From positions 1 to 64,000 of the forward strand of contig CALMIR010000068.1 in NCBI GenBank assembly GCA_937864265.1: 64,000 nt of DNA, written 5' to 3'. Under the pieces are notes generated by a model. It made no database searches and had not been told where the DNA came from. It saw only the letters and a program-made list of their open reading frames with translations. The stretch is from an uncultured Saprospirales bacterium. GTDB taxonomy: Bacteria; Bacteroidota; Bacteroidia; Chitinophagales; Saprospiraceae. Positions within the stretch are counted from its first letter, which is position 1, and the number at the start of each line of letters is the position of its first letter. The position numbers and the translations under genes are program-made. Positions 26,410 through 34,737 of the stretch are shown here, one piece after another.

Positions 26410-26590
26410 GCTATTAAAGTGTTTGATGAAGTAAATATACGGATTTTCTAGTTCCCTGCCAATGAGTACGCACTATCATGTCCCTGTGAAATCCACGCTT
26501 GCCGAAAAAAAAACTCCATCAGTCTAATTTTTTTCGATCATCTTCGCTCCGGGCTTTTTTTTGATATTTGCAATACCTTTATCGAGCAAA

Positions 26591-27646
26591 ATGGATACAC
26601 TCATCCAAAGCCGTTTATTTGATAACCTTTACAAGGTGCTGAACAAAAGGGGCGTTTACCACGCTTTCTTTTGGCTGTTCCTATTATTGGTGTTCATCGC
26701 TTTGGAGGGAACGCCCAATGGATTCTTATTCACGCTGGGCAATGAATTGATACGCTTGTTTTTTTATAGCGTCATCGTGTATTTCAATCTGTTGTATCTG
26801 ATCCCCAACTACTTGACTCAAAACCGTTTTCTCACTTATTGCACCTTACTGGTTGTAGCTTGTTTGGTCATTACGCCATTAGAAATGATGGCTTTTTACT
26901 TTAAGTTTGCCCATCATCCACAGGCACAAGCTAATTTATTGGAAAACCGCAACTGGTTTTTCCTACTGACGTTTTTAGTAGCCGGGTCCTCTACTATTTT
27001 CAAAATTGTATCCGATTGGGTCAGGCATTTACGCGAACGACAGGAATTGCAAACCCAAACCATGCAATCGGAACTGCGTTTCCTCAAATCGCAGATCAAT
27101 CCCCATTTTTTATTCAATACATTGAACAACTTATATGCGTTGACCCTTAAAAAATCGGATCAGGCACCAGAGATCGTGATAAAATTATCCGAAATGATGC
27201 GCTACATGTTGTATGAATGTAACGAAAAACAGGTATTATTGAGCAAAGAAATTGACTACATTCGCAATTACCTGGATTTGGAAAGCCTTAGACAAGGTAA
27301 AAATGTAGAAATCAGCTTTGAAGTAGAAGGAAGGGTGGGCGATCAGCAGATCGCCCCGCTGATGTTTATCCCATTTTTGGAAAACAGCTTCAAACACGGA
27401 TTGAACAATAACCTGGCAGCTGGCTTTGTGCGGATCAGAATGACCATAGCCGACCAAACGGTACAATTTTACATCGAAAATAGCAAGTCGAATGCCCCAC
27501 CTAAAATGGACGGGAGAAAAAGCGGCGGTATCGGTTTGGTGAACATTCACCGTCGTCTGAATCTGCTGTATCCCGGGCATTACGAGTTGCATATTGAAGA
27601 TAGCCCCAATACCTATGCGGTAAACCTAATGATTGATTTGGCTTAA
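26591..27646 (+). CDS. LytS-like sensor histidine kinase
   Basis: A 351-residue kinase with four N-terminal transmembrane helices (about 20-150), a short coiled linker (RERQELQTQTMQSELR), then the His_kinase domain with the phosphoacceptor in LKSQINPHFLFNTLNNL and the ATPase segment FIPFLENSFKHG ... GGIGLVNIHRRL. It belongs to the LytS/YehU class that pairs with LytTR regulators; its partner starts 20 bases downstream. An in-frame TTG at 26561 is rejected for the ATG at 26591. Confidence 0.9.
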   Translation: MDTLIQSRLFDNLYKVLNKRGVYHAFFWLFLLLVFIALEGTPNGFLFTLGNELIRLFFYSVIVYFNLLYLIPNYLTQNRFLTYCTLLVVACLVITPLEMMAFYFKFAHHPQAQANLLENRNWFFLLTFLVAGSSTIFKIVSDWVRHLRERQELQTQTMQSELRFLKSQINPHFLFNTLNNLYALTLKKSDQAPEIVIKLSEMMRYMLYECNEKQVLLSKEIDYIRNYLDLESLRQGKNVEISFEVEGRVGDQQIAPLMFIPFLENSFKHGLNNNLAAGFVRIRMTIADQTVQFYIENSKSNAPPKMDGRKSGGIGLVNIHRRLNLLYPGHYELHIEDSPNTYAVNLMIDLA

Positions 27647-27666
27647 CTTTGAAAACCCTGAATTTT

Positions 27667-28404
27667 ATGATAAATGCAATCATTGTCGATGACGAACCTT
27701 TGGCACAGGATGTTCTGGAAACTTATATTGAAAAAATTCCAGAGATCAATTTGGTGCAGAAATGCAATAATGCGCTGGAGGCTAACGATGCGTTGAAAAA
27801 ACATTCGGTTGACCTGATGTTTCTGGACATTCAAATGCCCCAACTCACCGGAATTGACTTCATTAAAACACTCACACACCCTCCTCTTGTCATTTTTACA
27901 ACGGCCTATCCGAACTACGCCATTGAGGGTTTTGAGCTCAATGCATTGGATTATCTATTGAAGCCCATTTCGTTGGATCGCTTTATGAAAGCGGTCAACA
28001 AGGCCATTGAGCAGATAGACCTCAAGCGGAAAGGGCAGGGTGAAGGAGCTAAAGCCGAAGAAGGAGAAGAGCATCCGGATTATATCTTTGTAAAGGCAGA
28101 TAAAAAATTGGTTAAGGTCAATTACAAAGACATCATCTATATCGAAGGCCTGAAAGATTACGTCATCATTCGATTAGACAACAACCGGGTCATTACGCTA
28201 CAAACGATGAAAAGCCTGGAGACCAAACTTCCTGCTGGACAGTTCATGCGCATCCACCGATCTTATATTGTCAATATTGCCAAAATCGACGCCATCGTGG
28301 GCAATATGGTCGAAGTGACGGAAAAAAGCCAGGTTAAGCACTTGCCTGTCGGCAAAAATTATCGGGATGAGTTATTGGAAATCATCAACCAAAACAAAAT
28401 CTGA
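27667..28404 (+). CDS. LytTR-family response regulator
   Basis: A 245-residue regulator: receiver domain (about 1-120; IIVDDEPLAQ, LDIQMPQLTG with the phospho-Asp, LKPISLDRF) and LytTR DNA-binding domain (about 140-240; YIEGLKDYVII, FMRIHRSYIVN). Partner of the upstream kinase. Both are commonly found next to the process they control, here possibly cell-wall synthesis (murB two genes on). The ATG at 27667 is preferred over an upstream TTG. Confidence 0.93.
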   Translation: MINAIIVDDEPLAQDVLETYIEKIPEINLVQKCNNALEANDALKKHSVDLMFLDIQMPQLTGIDFIKTLTHPPLVIFTTAYPNYAIEGFELNALDYLLKPISLDRFMKAVNKAIEQIDLKRKGQGEGAKAEEGEEHPDYIFVKADKKLVKVNYKDIIYIEGLKDYVIIRLDNNRVITLQTMKSLETKLPAGQFMRIHRSYIVNIAKIDAIVGNMVEVTEKSQVKHLPVGKNYRDELLEIINQNKI

Positions 28405-28960
28405 TTCAGGACTTTTGAAAGCAGCTTGGAAACAAAAACTTGTTCTATTAGCAGGAGCAATTGCTGCAGTAGGGTTGATTGTTTTATACGTGTTTGAATT
28501 CCGGTGGTTTGACCGCACCATCCAGTTCTCCCAATTGGTGGGCTGGAGTCTGGGCGTAGGAGCTATTATTGGCATACTATTGGGGCGCTATTTTTCCCAA
28601 AATGAGACTGATTTAACCGATAAAATAAGGTTGTTTTTGTTTTGTTTTTTTCCCTGTGTACTTTTCGCACCATTCGTAGCGAGTTGGAGTAACCGCGTGG
28701 CCTTTTGGCAGGAAAGCAGAACTGAGCCTGTTGTTTTCGTTCAGGCGCAGGCTTATTATGCCAGCCGTTCAGGCCCTTTAAAGGGCGAAAAAATAAAACC
28801 AAGCGGTTGGGCCTACTTTTTTTATTACCGGGGTAAATTGCGTCGGATTAAATCCAAGGAGCAATGGGCTATTCCCGCGCAAATGAACCGGGGTGATACC
28901 TTGTTATTAAATATGAAAAGAGGCCTATGGGGGTTTGATGTCGTTCGATTTGAATCATGA
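28367..28960 (+). CDS. Membrane protein overlapping the LytTR and murB genes
   Basis: A 197-residue protein with three predicted membrane helices (about 24-45, 56-73 and 88-108) and a C-terminal soluble part (about 115-197) rich in aromatic and basic residues. It has no recognised domain. It overlaps the LytTR gene by 38 bases and murB by 4 bases (ATGA), so it is translated in step with both; a start further in is possible. The context suggests a cell-envelope or sensing accessory, but this is inference. Confidence 0.65.
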   Translation: MSYWKSSTKTKSDSGLLKAAWKQKLVLLAGAIAAVGLIVLYVFEFRWFDRTIQFSQLVGWSLGVGAIIGILLGRYFSQNETDLTDKIRLFLFCFFPCVLFAPFVASWSNRVAFWQESRTEPVVFVQAQAYYASRSGPLKGEKIKPSGWAYFFYYRGKLRRIKSKEQWAIPAQMNRGDTLLLNMKRGLWGFDVVRFES

Positions 28961-29967
28961 AAAAAGCATACGACTTTTCACTACGCGCACACAATACATT
29001 TGGCATAGAAGCTAGGGCCAAAGAATTTGTAATTGTTCTCAATGAAGTAGAACTGAAAGAAGTTTTGCTAGAGGAAGTCGGACAGCCCATTTTATTACTA
29101 GGAGGCGGCAGCAATATACTTTTTACGCAAGATATAGACATCAAGGTTATTAAAAATCGAATAGGTGGAAAACGCATCCTGGAAAAGTTTGGGCATAAAG
29201 TGCGTATAGCAGTTGGAGCTGGAGAAAATTGGCACGAACTGGTGCTGTGGAGCCTTCAGCAAGGGTTTGGGGGCTTGGAAAATTTATCGCTGATACCCGG
29301 CACCGTCGGGGCATCGCCTATTCAAAATATCGGCGCATATGGAGTTGAATTAAAAGATGTGTTTTACGGGTTGAAAGCCATGCACGTAGAAAGTGGGGAA
29401 AGCCGCTTTTTTGATAAAGCTGAAAGCCAGTTCGGCTACAGAGATAGCATTTTTAAGCGGGAGTTAAAAGGCCAGTACATCATCACGGAGGTTCAGTTGG
29501 ATTTGACCCTGTATGACCACAAGTTGAATACATCTTACGGCGCGATAGAGGACTGGTTGCGAGAACATGAACTGGAAGCGGGCATCCAAGAAATAAGCCA
29601 AGCTGTGATAGCTATACGCCGCTCTAAATTGCCCGATCCGCAACAATTGGGCAACGCGGGAAGTTTTTTTAAAAACCCGGAAGTTTCCAAGCGGCAATCA
29701 GAGGACTTATTGGCTACTTTTCCAAAAATGCCCTGGTATCCTGCACAGGATGCGACGGTTAAGATTCCCGCCGGGTGGTTGATCGAGCAATGCGGTTGGA
29801 AAGGCAAGAGAATAGGCGATGCAGGTTGCTATGACAAGCAAGCTTTAGTGCTCGTGAACTACGGTAGCGCCAGCGGCAAAGAAATACTGGATTTGGCACA
29901 GCAGATCACCGCCTCCGTTCAGGAAAAATTTGATATTTTGCTTAGCCCGGAGGTCAATATCATCTGA
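28957..29967 (+). CDS. murB: UDP-N-acetylenolpyruvoylglucosamine reductase (MurB)
   Basis: Reduces the enolpyruvyl group of UDP-GlcNAc-enolpyruvate with NADPH via FAD, making UDP-MurNAc for peptidoglycan. Motifs: NTFGIEARAKEF, the FAD segment LLLGGGSNILF, GLENLSLIPGTVGASPIQNIGAYG, and FGYRDSIFKRELK of type I MurB; NAGSFFKNP and the C-terminal PAGWLIEQCGWKG are also present. 336 residues, as expected. It overlaps the preceding membrane-protein gene by 4 bases. Confidence 0.96.
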   Translation: MKKAYDFSLRAHNTFGIEARAKEFVIVLNEVELKEVLLEEVGQPILLLGGGSNILFTQDIDIKVIKNRIGGKRILEKFGHKVRIAVGAGENWHELVLWSLQQGFGGLENLSLIPGTVGASPIQNIGAYGVELKDVFYGLKAMHVESGESRFFDKAESQFGYRDSIFKRELKGQYIITEVQLDLTLYDHKLNTSYGAIEDWLREHELEAGIQEISQAVIAIRRSKLPDPQQLGNAGSFFKNPEVSKRQSEDLLATFPKMPWYPAQDATVKIPAGWLIEQCGWKGKRIGDAGCYDKQALVLVNYGSASGKEILDLAQQITASVQEKFDILLSPEVNII

Positions 29968-30012
29968 TGGAGAATTGGGATGGTAACGCAGAAAAATTAA
30001 GTTCCCGATTTT

Positions 30013-30069
30013 GTCCTTACCCTAGCGGGGTAAACGGTTCATTTTAAGTGTGTCCGCTCGGGTAAGGAC
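30013..30069 (+). other. Strong hairpin with an alternative inner fold
   Basis: A long hairpin: GTCCTTACCC/GGGTAAGGAC (30013-30022 with 30060-30069) continues, after one mismatched pair, as AGCGG/CCGCT (30024-30028 with 30054-30058). The same left arm can instead pair locally, TTACCC (30017-30022) with GGGTAA (30028-30033). The two folds cannot coexist. It lies 45 bases upstream of the beta-barrel gene start. There is no T run, so it is not a plain terminator; it could be a leader switch or a repeat. Confidence 0.6.
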
Positions 30070-30114
30070 TTTGATAAATTGGGAAGTAATTTTTTGCACA
30101 CTACACATAAAGCG

Positions 30115-30762
30115 ATGAAGTACAACATCATAAAATGGTTTTGCAGTTATTGTTGTTGGTTGGGAATGGCTGCGACTGCACCTGCCCAAGGCAATTGGAT
30201 GTTGGAAGCAGGCAGCGGATTTCGCGCTGGAATTTGGGAATATAACCTGGGCAACCAAGGGGAAAGTTACGGAACGGAAGGTTTGCACTATACCCACTTT
30301 TCTCCATTTATTCCTTTTTACTTGGAAGCTGGTAGGCAGTTTCCTTCTTTTCGTTTGGCTGTGGGCGGTAGCTATACCTTGTTTTTTGACAATGAAATGC
30401 GGGTGCACCAAAACGGCAGTTCTGCTTATCAGGAATATACCATTGCTCCGGGGCTTGTTCAGTTTTTACATTTATACACACAAGTAGCTTTTTATCCCAT
30501 AAAAAAAGCAGGATTTAAGCTAGGCCCGCAGTTGGGAATAGGTTATTTCAATCCATTGACGGGTCACCCAGATGAAAGCGACTTCGGATTTCGCCATTTC
30601 CTGGAACCTGGTTTGAGCCTAATGCTACAAATCAAGCAAAGGTGGCTACACATACGGCCAGTTTATCAAATCAACGCCATATCTTCAAAAAGCAAACCAT
30701 TTAGGGAAGCCGGACACCGTATCACTTCAATTGGTGTATTGCTCGGATTCCAAATATATTGA
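30115..30762 (+). CDS. Small outer-membrane beta-barrel-like protein
   Basis: A 215-residue protein with a Sec signal peptide (about 1-25, ending APAQG) followed by alternating amphipathic strands and glycines (FRLAVGGSYTLFF, HLYTQVAFYPIK, FKLGPQLGIGYFNP, HRITSIGVLLGFQIY) ending in an aromatic residue, as in outer-membrane barrels of 8-10 strands. No family was recognised. It is followed by the DUF4266 lipoprotein gene 61 bases later, a position usually held by other partners. Confidence 0.7.
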   Translation: MKYNIIKWFCSYCCWLGMAATAPAQGNWMLEAGSGFRAGIWEYNLGNQGESYGTEGLHYTHFSPFIPFYLEAGRQFPSFRLAVGGSYTLFFDNEMRVHQNGSSAYQEYTIAPGLVQFLHLYTQVAFYPIKKAGFKLGPQLGIGYFNPLTGHPDESDFGFRHFLEPGLSLMLQIKQRWLHIRPVYQINAISSKSKPFREAGHRITSIGVLLGFQIY

Positions 30763-30823
30763 TGTTGGGTGCTTACACGGCTCAAATAGGCTAATTTTTT
30801 GCGCCCTGCCGAAAAACAAAAAA

Positions 30824-31033
30824 ATGATTCGATACTTTATATTCTTATTGGCCTTAGCAGGCATGTATAGTTGCGAAACAGTAAAACCATATCAAAGGGT
30901 GTATCTGAACGACGCCGACATGGCCTTGAAACCAGGCATAGAAACATTATATGAAATGAGCTTTGAAGCATATCGGGAAGGAAGCGTAGGTGCTACTGGC
31001 GGAAAAGGCGGAGGCGGTTGTGGTTGCAACTGA
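30824..31033 (+). CDS. DUF4266-like small lipoprotein
   Basis: A 69-residue lipoprotein with lipobox at Cys17 (GMYSC). The mature part has KPYQRVYLNDADMAL, FEAYREGSVGATGGK and a glycine/cysteine tail GGGGCGCN that marks DUF4266 proteins. From memory, such proteins usually sit beside DUF3570, ApbE and a thioredoxin-like protein in an electron-transfer-like cluster; none of those partners is here. The cysteine tail suggests metal or redox chemistry, but the role is unknown. Confidence 0.75.
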   Translation: MIRYFIFLLALAGMYSCETVKPYQRVYLNDADMALKPGIETLYEMSFEAYREGSVGATGGKGGGGCGCN

Positions 31034-31098
31034 ACGAGTTTTACTCAGCTATGACGCTAAATTGACGCTACTTGTAAACCACATAGCTCATTATTCTT

Positions 31099-31106
31099 TA
31101 ACTTTG
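31099..31106 (+). promoter_or_regulatory. Candidate ccmE promoter
   Basis: TAACTTTG fits the TAnnTTTG -7 box 20 bases before the ATG at 31126; a TTG at 31072-31074 could be the -33 element with a slightly long 24-base gap. Confidence 0.45.
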
Positions 31107-31125
31107 CCAAGAAAATCAGCATAAC

Positions 31126-31521
31126 ATGAAAAAAGCATACATCGTTGCCATCGTCATGATTGCAGTAGCGGTGGGCATCTTAGTCACTGCTGCCGACGAT
31201 ATGAGCACTTATGCCACTTTTGCTCAAGCCGAAGAAAGCGGTAAAAGGGTGAAAATAGCCGGACAATTGTCGAAAGACAAGGCTATGTATTATGACCCAC
31301 AAGAAGATCCGAATTATTTCAGTTTCTTCATCAAAGATACAAAAGGAGAGGAAAAGAAGGTGGTATTACTATCCGAGAAACCCCAAGACTTTGAACTGTC
31401 GGAACAGGTGGTGCTCACTGGCCGCATGAAAGGAGAAGAATTTGTGGCAACGGATGTTTTGATGAAATGCCCTTCTAAGTACAAAGACGAGGAGGCATAT
31501 ACGAAGGAGAAAGGGTATTAG
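31126..31521 (+). CDS. ccmE: Cytochrome c maturation protein CcmE, CxxxY type
   Basis: The haem chaperone that carries haem to the cytochrome c synthetase. A 131-residue protein: an N-terminal anchor helix (about 4-22) then an OB-fold domain (VKIAGQLSK to VATDVLMK). At the haem-attachment site the usual HxxxY is CPSKY (Cys115, Tyr119), the CxxxY variant reported from archaea and some bacteria. It is separated from ccmF by the GC-rich island. Confidence 0.88.
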   Translation: MKKAYIVAIVMIAVAVGILVTAADDMSTYATFAQAEESGKRVKIAGQLSKDKAMYYDPQEDPNYFSFFIKDTKGEEKKVVLLSEKPQDFELSEQVVLTGRMKGEEFVATDVLMKCPSKYKDEEAYTKEKGY

Positions 31522-31539
31522 TTTCTGGTTTCAAGTTTT

Positions 31540-31710
31540 CCTGCCTCCGCCTTCTCCCGCATTTTTCACGGGATCAGTCGGGCAAGCGGCTCAGACGGGT
31601 GGTTTCCCTGCCCCCGTCCGATCCGGAGTCGTCCCGCCCGGATTGATCCGTTCGGGCGGGCCGGGCGGGCGAATTCCGCTGAAAGCGGGAGGCGGGTGGT
31701 TTTTTACCCG
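31540..31710. repeat. GC-rich island of five successive hairpins
   Basis: This fills much of the 342-base gap between ccmE and ccmF. Inverted repeats in order: TCCCG/CGGGA (about 31555-31572), GACGGG/CCCGTC (31594-31599 with 31613-31618), CCCGCCCG/CGGGCGGG (31633-31640 with 31653-31660), CCGCT/AGCGG (31676-31680 with 31684-31688) and CGGGT/ACCCG (31693-31697 with 31706-31710). By hand count, 31601-31700 has 72 G/C of 100, far above the flanks. No coding signal was seen. It may be a dispersed intergenic repeat or a terminator-like element. Confidence 0.7.
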
Positions 31711-31863
31711 GCTGAATACAGCGAAGACGGGGCAGTTTACCACGCCATAAACCTGAAAAAATCATATTCTTTGACAATTTTTTGCAGAAAAGCACTTAGC
31801 TGAAAGCAGTTTGAACAATGCTTTTTATTAAGTATTTTAAGCATTGTCAAGCACCAACAATAC

Positions 31864-34728
31864 ATGGAGCAAATAACATATATAGGCGAACATCTTCTTC
31901 CTGGCATTATTGGGCGTTTGTCCATAGTGGGCAGCTTTGTTGCAGCGCTGCTGGCTACTTTTGCCTGGTTTATGGCAACCCAAAATAGAACCAATGCCAC
32001 TGCCGAAAATTGGCAAAAAATCGGTAGGGTTAGTTTTTTAGTGCATGCTTTGAGTGTCTTCACCGTCATTGGCTGCATTTTCTATGCCATGATCAACCAG
32101 TATTATGAGTACCAGTATGTACAAGCCCACGTTTCTGCTGACCTGCCATTGAAGTATATTTTTTCTGCTTTTTGGGAAGGGCAGGAAGGCAGCTTTTTGC
32201 TTTGGATGTTCTGGCACATAGTATTGGGATTCGTCTTATTGCTTCGAGCAGGCAAGTGGGAATCGCCAGTCATGTCGGTACTGAGTCTGATACAAGTAAT
32301 GATCTGCTCCATGCTTTTGGGCATTTACGTGGGCTTTGGTGATGAGCCGGCTCGCATAGGGAGCAATCCGCTTATGCTGCTGCGCGATGTGATGGATGCG
32401 CCTATTTTTGCCAATGCCGACTATGTGTCTTTATTGCAAGGCACAGGGTTGAATCCTTTGTTGCAAAACTACTGGATGACCATACATCCGCCAACCTTAT
32501 TTTTGGGCTTTGCTTCTACTGCCATTCCATTTGCTTTCGCTGTGGCTGGATTGTGGACGAACCAGCATCAGGCTTGGCTGAAGCCTGCTTTGCCTTGGGC
32601 TTTGTTTAGCGGGGGCATATTGGGTATCGGCATTTTGATGGGCGGTGCTTGGGCCTATGAGGCACTGAGCTTTGGCGGATATTGGGCATGGGATCCGGTA
32701 GAAAATATGTCGCTGGTACCCTGGTTAGTGTTGGTAGCAGGTTTGCATACCAATTTGGTAGCAAAAAACACCGGGCATTCCATCAGGAGTACCTATGTTT
32801 TTTATCTCCTCACTTTTGTATTGATTGTTTATTCTACCTTTTTGACGCGCAGCGGGGTATTGGGCGAAACGTCGGTACACGCTTTCACGGAAATGGGCTT
32901 GGAGTGGCAATTGGTATTGTTCATGGCTACTTTTTTTCTGCTATCGGCCGTTTTATTGGCCGCGAAATACTCGAAAATCCCACACCCGGAAAAAGAAGAA
33001 AGCAGTAGTTCCAAGGAATTTTGGATGTTTATTGGCAGTTTAGTTTTGCTCTTTTCCGCATTGATTATCACTGCTTCTACTTCACTGCCAGTTTATAACA
33101 AAATTGTGCAGTTTTTTGACCCCACTTTTGAAGGCCAGGTGATTACCGATCCAGAACCGCATTACAACAAATATCAGATTTGGATAGCCCTCTTTATGAG
33201 CTTATTATCGGGATTTAGCCAGTTTTTGCGGTACAAAGAGCGCAATTTCAAAGGCTATCTTTCGAAAATGCTGACCTACACGGCTATTTCAGCCACAGGA
33301 GCCGGCCTGCTCACATTTCTTACCGCGCAATGGATAGAAATAAAAGCTTGGCAATACGGATTGCTCCTATTTTTTGGTTTATTCACACTGGTCTCCAATA
33401 CGATTTATCTTTTTTCTATCGCAAAAGGGAATATCAAAATGGTAGGATCAACCTTGTCCCACATTGGATTCGGTATGATGATAGTAGGCATATTGGCTTC
33501 CAGCTTGAATAAACGCGTCATTTCCAATAACCCCTTTTTGATGGAGGGGCTGATCGAAGGCGCTTCTGAGGATGCTTTGCGTAAAAATGTGCTTTTATTC
33601 AAGCATTCTCCTTTAATTATGGATCGCTATGAATTGACCTATACGAAGGACACTGTTGATAAATTCACTCGGACATTTACAGTTGAATACAAAAGAAGAA
33701 ACGAATCGGGTAAAGTGGTCGAGCAATTTGAGCTGCATCCCAACATTTTATACGATAAATCATTTGCTAAAGTAGCCGCCTCCAACCCATCTACCCGACG
33801 ATATTGGGACAAGGATGTGTTTACTCATATTGCCTCTTTACCCCAGGTGGAAATTGACATGGAATACCGCAAACAGCGGGAAGATAGCCTCGATTACAAA
33901 ACAATTGGACTAAAAGAAGGGGTGCTATTTACCTTTCAGGATACGACTCCGGTCAAAGACCGTGATACATTCGTTGTCAGGGAATGGCGGGCCTTTTTGG
34001 AAAAAATAGATCGAAAGCCCTCCCATCCCGAATACCAGCCCCAGGAAGAAGACTTGGCTATTGGCGTGGTTTTGCAACTGCAACGAATGGATGAAGACAG
34101 TATTTTTCGGGTCGAGCCAGTGATTGTTTTGCGCGGGCAGTTGGTGTATTCTTTTCCGATCCAGATCAATGAATTGAGTACTCGGGTGCGCTTAAACGAG
34201 CAAATCTTTGATGCTTTATTCACACCAGAAGATGCCTTGAATTACCAATCTTTTACCTTCAAGCAGGGAGAAGAAGTGTTATTGAATGGGCAAAGCATTC
34301 GTTTTACCGGCTTTAACCGAGAGCCGGAGCATCCCAATTACCTGCCCCAGAAAGAAGATATTGCGGTGAGTGCTGTGATGGAGCTGCGAACTGAAGAAGC
34401 GACTTATTACGCGCAGCCAGTTTACCTGATTCGCGGCAATCAGCCTTTTAATTTGAAAGCAGAGATACCAGAGCAAGGCCTTCATTTCCGTTTTGTGGCC
34501 ATTGATCCACAGCGCGAAACGATCAGCATGATGATTGCCCAGGCGGATAAAAAGCCTGTAGTTATACCCATAGATATGGCAACAAACTCCCTCCGATCGG
34601 ATTATATCGTATTGGAAGCGATCGAATTTCCTGGTATCAACCTGTTTTGGCTGGGTTCAACGATGATGATGTTGGGGATGTTATTTAGCATGGGGCAGCG
34701 ATTGGCTGGACGCAGGCGGGAAGCATAA
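31864..34728 (+). CDS. ccmF: Cytochrome c synthetase subunit CcmF
   Basis: The haem lyase that joins haem to apocytochrome c. A 954-residue polytopic protein with about a dozen or more helices; it has the WWD-type haem-handling motif FGGYWAWDPVENMSLVPW, LLWMFWHIVLG and an ATIHPPT-like NYWMTIHPPTLFLG. The long periplasmic loop (about 570-920) comes before a last helix. It is larger than typical CcmF (about 650 residues) because of that loop, as in other Bacteroidota. No ccmA, ccmB, ccmC or ccmH was seen in the window; ccmD lies 4 kb away on the other strand. Confidence 0.9.
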   Translation: MEQITYIGEHLLPGIIGRLSIVGSFVAALLATFAWFMATQNRTNATAENWQKIGRVSFLVHALSVFTVIGCIFYAMINQYYEYQYVQAHVSADLPLKYIFSAFWEGQEGSFLLWMFWHIVLGFVLLLRAGKWESPVMSVLSLIQVMICSMLLGIYVGFGDEPARIGSNPLMLLRDVMDAPIFANADYVSLLQGTGLNPLLQNYWMTIHPPTLFLGFASTAIPFAFAVAGLWTNQHQAWLKPALPWALFSGGILGIGILMGGAWAYEALSFGGYWAWDPVENMSLVPWLVLVAGLHTNLVAKNTGHSIRSTYVFYLLTFVLIVYSTFLTRSGVLGETSVHAFTEMGLEWQLVLFMATFFLLSAVLLAAKYSKIPHPEKEESSSSKEFWMFIGSLVLLFSALIITASTSLPVYNKIVQFFDPTFEGQVITDPEPHYNKYQIWIALFMSLLSGFSQFLRYKERNFKGYLSKMLTYTAISATGAGLLTFLTAQWIEIKAWQYGLLLFFGLFTLVSNTIYLFSIAKGNIKMVGSTLSHIGFGMMIVGILASSLNKRVISNNPFLMEGLIEGASEDALRKNVLLFKHSPLIMDRYELTYTKDTVDKFTRTFTVEYKRRNESGKVVEQFELHPNILYDKSFAKVAASNPSTRRYWDKDVFTHIASLPQVEIDMEYRKQREDSLDYKTIGLKEGVLFTFQDTTPVKDRDTFVVREWRAFLEKIDRKPSHPEYQPQEEDLAIGVVLQLQRMDEDSIFRVEPVIVLRGQLVYSFPIQINELSTRVRLNEQIFDALFTPEDALNYQSFTFKQGEEVLLNGQSIRFTGFNREPEHPNYLPQKEDIAVSAVMELRTEEATYYAQPVYLIRGNQPFNLKAEIPEQGLHFRFVAIDPQRETISMMIAQADKKPVVIPIDMATNSLRSDYIVLEAIEFPGINLFWLGSTMMMLGMLFSMGQRLAGRRREA

Positions 34729-34737
34729 GTTGTTGTA

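Noticed and set aside
31574..31795. A 73-codon frame on the - strand in the GC island
   Set aside because: Its arginine/proline/glycine-rich translation follows from GC-rich hairpins, not protein coding.
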